NCBI GenBank assembly: GCA_001931535.1
Contig: CP016211.1
Span: 3,996,501 to 4,060,500 of the forward strand
Reading direction: 5' to 3'
Length of the DNA: 64,000 bases
Source: Minicystis rosea
GTDB taxonomy: Bacteria > Myxococcota_A > Polyangia > Polyangiales > Polyangiaceae
Position 1 is the stretch's first letter. The number at the start of each line of letters is the position of its first letter. Shown one piece after another: positions 8,136 to 17,100 of this stretch. The position numbers and the translations under genes were made by a program. The notes below the pieces were generated by a model that ran no database searches, had not been told where the DNA came from, and saw only the letters and a list, made by a program, of their open reading frames with translations.

Positions 8136-11100
8136 TCAGCCGTCGACGGCGATCTGGAGACCGAGCGCGGCGCGGAGCGCCGTGTATTGCGGCGACACCG
8201 AGAACAAGAGCAGCTCCTTGAGCTTCTCCTGCGCCGTCAGATCACCGGGCTGCTGCGGCTCGGCCGCGATGATCTTCTTGGCGATCTCGAGGTCACCGCA
8301 GAGGAGCAGACCCGTGCGCGCGGAGGTGATCTCGACCGTCTGCACCCAGCGCTTGATGTTGGCCTTGGCGCCCTCGGCGAGGAACTTCTTCACGACCATC
8401 CGGAGCCCTTCGAGCTGCATGGGCTGGATGAAGCCGCGGAGCGTCTGCGCCGTCGCCATGATCTGCTTGTCGATGTCCGGCGGCGACGGAGCATCCGGCG
8501 CCACCAGCTTGATGCCGGCGAAGAGGAGCACCGTCAGCTCGGTGACCGTCGGGAAGAGCGTCTTGATGTAGTGCTCGCCGCGGTACATCGCGAGGTGCTT
8601 GCCCACGATGAAGAGCAAGTCCTGCGTGGAGAAGCCGGTGAGCACCGTCTGGCCGGCGACGCTCGTCGGCTGATCATTGGCCACCGCCACCAGCGCGCCG
8701 GGCACGTCGCTGCGCACGTAGAGGAGCGGGCACGGCAGGCCGAGGACCTGCGCCGCCCACCCGAAGGTGCGCGCCAGCGTGACCGTCGACGTCGCCGGAT
8801 CCTGCCGGAACGCCGGGGGCAGGACGGGCATCTCCTTCTTCGCCTTGAGCGTCTCGATCTTCGCCCTGAGCGCGGCGGCCGCGATCATCTCGAAGATCTT
8901 GCCGACGTAGATGTTCTCCTCTTCGTGGAAGAGGCTGCTCACCCACTGCTGGTTGTCGAGCCGGCCGCGCACCTGCGGCATGCCCTTCGGCCGGTAGTCC
9001 TCGAAGAACTGCGTCTCCTCCTGATCGGCCTTGCGCATGAACGAGAGCGCCGCCGCCAGGCACCAGGCCTCGTCGTACGCCTTCTTCTCCAGCTGGAGCT
9101 GGTAAAGCTTGCGGTACGGGTCGACCTTGAGCGCGTCGAGCTTGAGGATCGAGAAGTACTCCTCGATGGCCTCGTCCACCTGCCCGCCGGACTCGAAGAG
9201 CTCCGCGAGGATGAGGTGCTCCTGCGCGTCCTCCGGCTTGAGCCGCGAGGCCATGCGGAACGCCTCGAGCGAAGCCGTCCGATCGGTCAGACGATCGCGG
9301 TAGATCAAGCCGAGCGCGTGCCAGAGGCTGTACTCCAGGTCCGTGTTGCCCTTGCCGGCAACGCGGTGGAGCATCTTCCGGTAGGCGCGCTCGAGCTGCT
9401 TCCACTCCTTGAGCGTCGTGAGGATCTTGTTGATGCGCTCGAAGGCCTCGAGGTACCCGGGGTTGAGATCGAGCGCCTCGTTGAAGAGATCGACCGCGCG
9501 GAGCTGATCCTCGAGCTTGTCGCGGTAGAGCTGCGCCATCGTGTAGAGGTAGCGGCTCTTGCGCTCCGGAGAGAGCTCGAGATCGGCGATCCGCTGGAGG
9601 ATGTCGACCATCCGCTCCCAGTTCGAGGTCTTGCCGTAGAGATCGAGCAGCCGGTGGAGCAGCTTGTGATCCTGCGGCTCGAGGTCGAGCGCCTCTTCGA
9701 GGGCTTCGATGCCCTTCGCGGAGTTGCCCTCCTTGTCGATCCAGACATTGGCGATGTCGTGGAGCATCCGATAACGCTCCTGGCCATCGACGATGTTGTC
9801 GAGGATCTGCCGCTTGTAGCTCGAGACCTGCTTCCAGTCCTTGAGCGCGTCGTAGACGGCGACCATGGCGTCGAGCGTCTCGCGGTGCGCGGGCTCGAGC
9901 GCGAGGGCCTTCTCGAAGTTGTTGATGGCCTGCTTGGCCTGGCCCTGGTTCTGCTTGATGAGGCCGAGCTTGTAGTAGACGTTGGCGCGCGCCTCCGTCT
10001 CCTCCTCGCCCAGGCTCGTCAGCACCTTCTGGTAGTTGGTGAGCGCGCCGGCCCAGTCACCGAGCTTGAAGCACACGTCCGCGAGGCCGCGGATGGTCTC
10101 CTGCGCGGTGAGATCGAGGTTCAGCGCGGCCTGGTAGGCCTTGAGCGCGCCCTCGTTCTCGTTGAGCGCGGCGAGCACCCTGCCGAGCGTGTTCTGCAGG
10201 CGGTGCTGCTCGGAGCGCTCGCGCTTGCCGCTCTTGCGAGCGAGCATCTCGGCCAGCGGGCGCGCGCGTCCCCACTGCGTCGTGTTGACGTACTCATTGA
10301 CGAGCGGGAGCGCCGCGTCCTCGTTGTCGCCGTCGCTCGCGAGCGCCATCTCGTAGGCCTGGACCGCGAGATCGTGCTCGCCCAGCATCTCCTCGCGGAG
10401 CTTGCCGAGCTCGACCAGGAGCTTCGCCTTGGCGCGGGGCGCCTCGGTGTTCATCTGCTCCTGATCGAGGTACCGCGCGGCGCGATCCCAGTCGGCCGAG
10501 TCGACCGCGATCACGCGCAGCGCCGAGAGCGTCGGCAGGTGCGTGGGATCGAGATCGAGCGCCATCTCGAAGCGCTCCTGCGCGGAGATGCGATCGCCGA
10601 GCTTCTCGTCGAGCTGCTTGCCGATGCGGTAGTACATCTCGACGCGCTGCTTGCCGTCCGCGGTGAGGTCCGCGACGCGCGTCATGTACTCGATGGCCTT
10701 GGCCGCATCGTCCTGCTTCTCGTAGAGCTTCGCGAGCGCCTCGAGCGCGGGGATGTTGGTGTCCTCGAGATCGATGATGTTGAGGTAGGCGTCGATCGCG
10801 CGGTCGAGGTCCTGGACCTCCTCCGCGTAGACCTTGGCCGTCGCGCCCCACAGCTCGATCTTCTTGTGCCGATCGTGCGTCGCGTTGATGTGCCGATCGA
10901 ACGTGTTGATGAGATCGAGCCACTGGCGCAGGCGCCGGTAGCAACGCGCGAGGCCCTCGAGCGCGACCTCGTGGTGCGGATCGATCTCGACGACCTGCTC
11001 CAGCCGGACCGCCGCGAGATCGGGCTTCAGGAACTGCTCCTCCTGGATGCGCGCGATCTTGAGGAGGACGTCGATGCGCTCGCGCTCGGTGGTGACGACG

Positions 11101-14100
11101 TCGAGCTGCATCTCGAGGACGCGCACGAGGTCGGGCCACTGCGCCGTGTGCGAGTAGACGCGCTCGAGGCCGCGCATGGCGAGGAGGTTCGACGCGTCGA
11201 TCTCCAGCACCTCGCGGTACACCGAGCCGGCCTTCTCGATCTGGCTCAGCGCCGACTCGTAGAGCCCGCCGGTGCGGAGCTTGGTGGCGGCGATCTGCTC
11301 GGCGTTGGTGAGGGCCTTCGCCTTGCGGGTGAGGATCTCCACGAGATCCACCGACTGATCGCGATCGCCGTAGATCCGCTCCAAGGCCTCGAGGGCCGGG
11401 AGGTGGAGCTGATCGACGTCGAGGGCGCGCTTGTAGAAGCCGAGGCCCTGATCGACCTCGTTCATGCGCTTCTCGAGCACCTCGCCGATCTCGGTGAGGA
11501 TCTCCTTGCGGTCGTAGTCGGCGACGGCGACCTGGAGCGCGCTCTGCAGCGTCGCGCCCTGCTGCTGCCACTGGCCCTGCTTCTTGAAGAAGTTGGCCAT
11601 CTGCCGGAGCACGGCGACGTTGTTCGGATCGAGCGCCAGCACCTGCTGGTAGTACGGCTGCGCGAACTCGGGCCGGCCGAGGTCCTCCGCGTACCACTTG
11701 GCGAGGCGCAGGCAGAGCGCGATGCGCGCGTGCGGCTCGGTCTGCTGCTGCAGCCAGCCGTTGACGGTGCTGACGAGCTCCGGCCAGCGGTTCGTCGCCT
11801 GCGTCATGCGCTCGAGGTACCGGACGACATCCATGTCGGTGAAGTCCATCTCGAACGCGGTGAGCAGCGCGTCGAAGGCCTGCGGCTTGTCGTCGAGCTG
11901 CTCCTCGAAGACGCGCGCGACCTTGCGGAGGATCGTCGTGCGATCCTTGACCTCGTCGCGCGTCTCGAGACGCGCAAGGTAGAGCTCGATGAGCGGCTCG
12001 CTGCGGCCCGCGGCCCCGTGCAGCTCTTCGAGGGCGAGGAACGCGGCGTCGTGCGTCGGGTCGATCGCGAGGATCTTCTCGTACGCCGGCGTGGCGCGGT
12101 CCCGCTCGCCGACCTGGTTCTCCCAGAGCGACGCCACCTCGAGGTACTCGCGGACCTTCTCGCCCGGCTCCTCGTAGGCCTCGGCCCGCTGCATCTTGAC
12201 GTCGATGACCTCGGTCCAGCGCTCTTCGGCGCGGAGCAGGCCCTCGAGCGCGGCCATGGCCTCGAAGTCGCGCGGGTTGACCTCGAGCAGCTTCCGCCAG
12301 GCGTCGATCGCGTCGTACGGCTGGTTGAGGACGCTCTGGTAGATCGTGCCGAGCTCGCGGAAGAGCGCGACCAGGTTCTCCGCCGGCAGGACGGCGGAGG
12401 CCCGATCGACGGTCTGGTGCAGCGAGCTCACGAGCTCGTTCGAGTCGTTGCGCTTCCGCCAGATCTCCGAGATCGCGTAGAGCGCCTCGGTGTTGGCGTA
12501 GTCGATGTCGAGGACGCGGTTGTAGTCGTCGAGCGCCGAGTCGTCGCGGCCGAGCCGATCGTTGAACAGCTTGGCGCGGCGGAGGAGGATGTCGACGCGC
12601 GACTGATCGTCGGGCGCGATGTCGTAGTGCCGCTCGAGGATGTCGCAGAGCTCCGCCCACTGGCCCATGCGCTCGTAGAGGTTCGCCAGGGCGGCGAGCG
12701 CCTCCTGGTCCTCACCGCGCAGCTCGAGGACGCGCCTCCACGTCTCGAGCGAGCTCGGGATGTCGTTGAGCTGGTCGGAGAAGAGGTGCGCCATCTTCGC
12801 GCGGATGTCGGCCTCGGACGAGTCGCCCGACGCGTTCTCCAGCTCGCGCTCCAGCACGACCTTGAGATCGGTCCACGCGGCCTTCTGCCCGTAGATCCGC
12901 TCGAGGGCCATGATGGCACCGTCGTTGGTCTTCTCGAGGTCGTCGAAGATGCGACGGAACGCGACGATGGCCTTGTCGTAGTCGCCGAGACGCTCCTCGT
13001 AGACCTGACCCAAGCGGCTGTAGAGCTCGATGAGCTCGAACGGCTCGGCCGGCGCGCGCACGCGCTGCTCCAGCGTGGCGGCGAGCGCGGGGTAGTTCTC
13101 CTGCGCGGAGTAGATGCGATCGAGGTTCGTGAGAGCCTCGGTGTCGAGCCCGTCGACCGAGAGCACGTACTGGTACGTCTCCTCGGCCTTCTGGACGTCG
13201 GCGAGCTCCTCCTCGAACACGCGGGCGAGGCGCTTGCCGATCGACGTCTGCACGGCCTTGTCCTGGTGGATCCCGAGGACGTCCGCGTAGGCGTTGGCGA
13301 GCTGCTCCCAGCCGCCGTCGGTGGACCCGCCGAGCCGCTCGACCTCTTCGAGCGTCTTGTCGTCGGCCGGGTACTCCTTGATCGCGCGCAGGTAGACGTT
13401 GAGCGCGCCGTCGAGCGCGACGAGGCGCTCCTCTTGCAGCTCGGCGATGCGGTAGTACATCGCGAGCCGCGCCTCCGGCTCGGTGAGGTGGCCGAGCTCG
13501 GCTTCGAGCACGGCCGCGAGCTTGTCCCACTCACCGGACGACTGATAGAGAGGCTCGAGGATCTCGCCGATCTCCATCTGGTTGATGCCGGCGGAGAAGA
13601 GCCCCTCCAGCGCCTCGCGCGTGGGCATGTGCTCCGGCGCGGCCGCGAGCACTTCCTTGTACGCCGCAATGGCCGAAGCGAGATCGTTGAGGCGGGTCTG
13701 GTAGACCTGCCCGAGCCGGTACTTGAGCTCGAGGATCCCATCCGGATCCTGCCCGATCTCCGCCTCGCGCTTGAGGATGTCGACGAGCTCGGCCCAACGC
13801 TCCGTCATCGTGAAGAGCCGATCGAGCGCGCCGAGCGCCCCCTGGTTCTCCGCGTCGACGGCGAGCACGCGGCGGTAGCGACCGACCGCGTTCTCCACGT
13901 CCTCGAGCTGCGTCTCGAAGATCTGCGCGAGACGCGAGGCGAGCTCGACGAACCGCTGAGGATCCTCAGAGAGCTTGTCGAGCTCCTGATCGTAGAGCGC
14001 GGCCACGTCACGCCAGCGCGTCACCGCCATCGCGAGCCGCTCGAGGTTGCCGAGCGACTCCTCGTTGGCGATGTCGCTCTGCACCGCGCGTGCATACGTG

Positions 14101-17100
14101 TCGAAGGCGGCCTGGTAATCCTGCAGCGCCTCCTCGTGCAGCCGCGCCACGCGGTGGAGCAGCTCCACCTTCTGGTACGGATCGTCGGCGGCCTTGACCT
14201 GCACCTCGAGGACGCTGATGAGCTTCTGCCACTCGCCGGTGGCGTCGTAGATCGGCTCGAGGACGAGCGCCGCGCCGAGCGGATCCTTCGCGCCTTGCTT
14301 GATGCCCTCGAGGGCCGCGAGCGTCGGGCCGTGATCGGGCATCTGCTGGAGCAGATCGCGATACAGCTCGATGGCGCGCGAGGTGTCGTCGAGGTGCTTC
14401 TCGTAGAGCTCGGCGATCCGGTACTGGTAGCTGATCCCCTCGGCCGCGTCGGTCGCGAGCTCCGACTCGTGCTGGAGGACGCTGAGCAGCTCGGGCCAGT
14501 TCTGCGCGGTCTGGTAGAGCACGTCGAGCCGGCCGAGCGCCTGGAGGTCGTCGGGATCCAGCTCGAGGACGCGCTGATACGTGTCGATCGCGCGCGCGAC
14601 GTCGCTGAGCTCGCGCTCGTAGACGGCGCCGATCTGGTAGTAGATGAGCTTCTTTTCCTGCGGATCGGAGACCAGATCGGCCTTCTTGCCGTACACGGCG
14701 AGGAGGTCGGCCCAGCGCGAGAGCCCGAGGTAGAGCTTGATCAGCGCGTCGATGGCGCCGAGCTCCTCCGGATCCAGCTCGAGCACCTTGCCGTAGACGG
14801 CGATCGACTGCTCGTGCCGCTCGAGGACGTCCTCCTCGATCGAGGCGGCCTGGAAGAGCGCCGCCTTCTTGTCGGCGACGTCATCGAGGATGTCGGCCTT
14901 CTGCTGCAGGATCTGCGACAGCTCCTGGTAACGCTCGGCCGCGCGGAAGATGCGATCGAGCGACTCGGCCGCCGCCAGGTTCTTCGCGTCGATCTCCAGC
15001 ACCTTGCGGTAGTGGCGGATGGCGCTGTCGAGATCGCCGATGTCCGACTCGTACACGCGCGCGCTCATGGTGAAGAGCTGGCTGCCGAGCTCGGTGTCGG
15101 TCTGCTTCTCGGCGAGCGTCTCGAAGACGCGCGCGAGATCCGCGAAGCGCCCGGTGGCGCGCGCGAGACGATCGAGGCCCTCCTGCGTGGACACGCCGGC
15201 CGGATCCTCGGCGAGCGCGCGCGCATAGGTGTCGAAGGCGCTCTCGAGGTTGCCGCCGGCATCTTCGTAGAGCGTCGCGATCTGGTGGAGCAGCTCGACG
15301 CGGCGGCTCGGATCGTCGCTGCGCCGGACCTGCACCTCGTGGACGCCGATGAGCTTCGCGTAGTCACCCGCGGAGCGGTAGAGCGGCTCGAGGATCTCGG
15401 CGATGCCGAGCTCGTGCTCGGGCATCTGCCCGAGCCGCTCGAGCGCCGCGAGGGCCTCGGGGCTCGACGGATCGCGCTCGAGGACCTGGCTGTAGATCTC
15501 GATCGCCGGCTCGATCATGCTCATCTTCGACTCGCGCAGCGCAGCCAGGCGGAGCATGAGCATGAGCTGCTCGCCCTCGTCGGTCGCGAGGCGGAGCTGC
15601 GACTCGAGGTTCTCCGCGAGCTCCTCCCACATCGACTGGCGCGTGAAGAGCCCGTCGAGCGCGGTGAGCGCGACCTGGCTCGTCTCATCGAACGCGAGCA
15701 CCTCGCGGTACGCCGCGATGGCCTGCTCGGGCTGGCCGAGCCGCGTCTCGTAGACCTCCGCCATCTGCGCGTAGAGGGCCTCGCGATCCGGCCCATCCGC
15801 GGCCAGCTCGATGCGCCGACGGAACACGCCGATGAGATCGCTCCACCGCTCGGTGCGCGTGTAGAGCGCATCCATCGCAGCGAGCGCCTCGGTGTCGGCC
15901 GGATCGATGCCGAGCACACGCGCGTAGTTCTGCGCGGCGTCCTCCACCTTCCCGAGCCGCTCCGCGATGGCCGCGAGCCGCATCCAGTACCCGCGCGCGA
16001 GCTGCGCGTCCTCGAGCGACTGCGCGATCTCCGCGAAGATGCCGTCGAGCCGATCCCACGCGCCCGACTTGGCCGCGAGCTGCTCGAGCTCGCCGCGCGT
16101 CTCCACGTTGGCCGGATCGTCCTTCAGCGCGCGCGCCTCGGCGTCGAACGCACGCGGCACGTCGTTGAGGTTCTCCGCCGCCGTCCGCGCGACCTTGCGC
16201 AGGAGCCGCACGCGGCCCGCCACGTCGTCCGCGGCGGCCGCGAGGATCTCGAGGGCGCGGATGAGCTTCTCCCAATCGCCGCGCGTCTCGTAGATCTCTT
16301 CGAGGATCTGCGCCGCCTCCGCCGAGAGCTCCGGCTGCTCGAGCATGGCCTCGAGCGCGGCGCGGGCCGCGTCGTTGACCGGATCGAGCAGGAGGATCTC
16401 GCGGTAGTTGTCGAGCGCGCCCCGCGCATCGCCGAGGTGCTGCTCGAGCGTGCGGCCGAGGCGGTACTTGAGATCGATCATCAGCTCTTCGCCGTCGGCG
16501 ATCTCGATCCGCTTGCGGAGGATGTCGGCGTACTCCTCCCACTTCTGCTGCTCGCCGTAGAGCTTGTCGAGGGCCGCGAGCGCCTGCGCATCCATCGGCT
16601 CGTCGTCGAGCACCTGGAGGTACGTGGTGATCGCGCTGTTCGGATCCTTGAGCTCGTTCTCGTAGAGGACCGCGATGGCGTAGAGAATCGGCCGCCGCTC
16701 GTCCGGTTCGGATACGAGATCGCGCTTCTTCTCGTAGATCCCGAGCAGCTCGCCGAAGCGTCCCGTGTCGCGATAGAGCTGCTCGAGCGCCGCGATGGCG
16801 TCGGCGTTCTCACCGTCGGCGTCGTACACCGCGCGGAACTGCGCGAGCGCGTCGTCGATGCGCTTGACCTCGTCGCGGAGCACGTGACCGAGCCGCAGGC
16901 GCAGCGCGATCGCGAGCTCGCTGTCCCCTGCCTCGTCCGCGCGCCCGATGGCCGCTTGGAACGCGGCGATGAGCGCGTCCCAACCGCCCGTGGCGCGGGC
17001 CGCGCGCTCGACGTCCGCGATGCACTGCGAATCGCCGGGCGCGAGCTCGAACGCGGAGAGGAACCGCTCGAAGGCGCGCTGCGGCTCCTTGAGCTTCGTC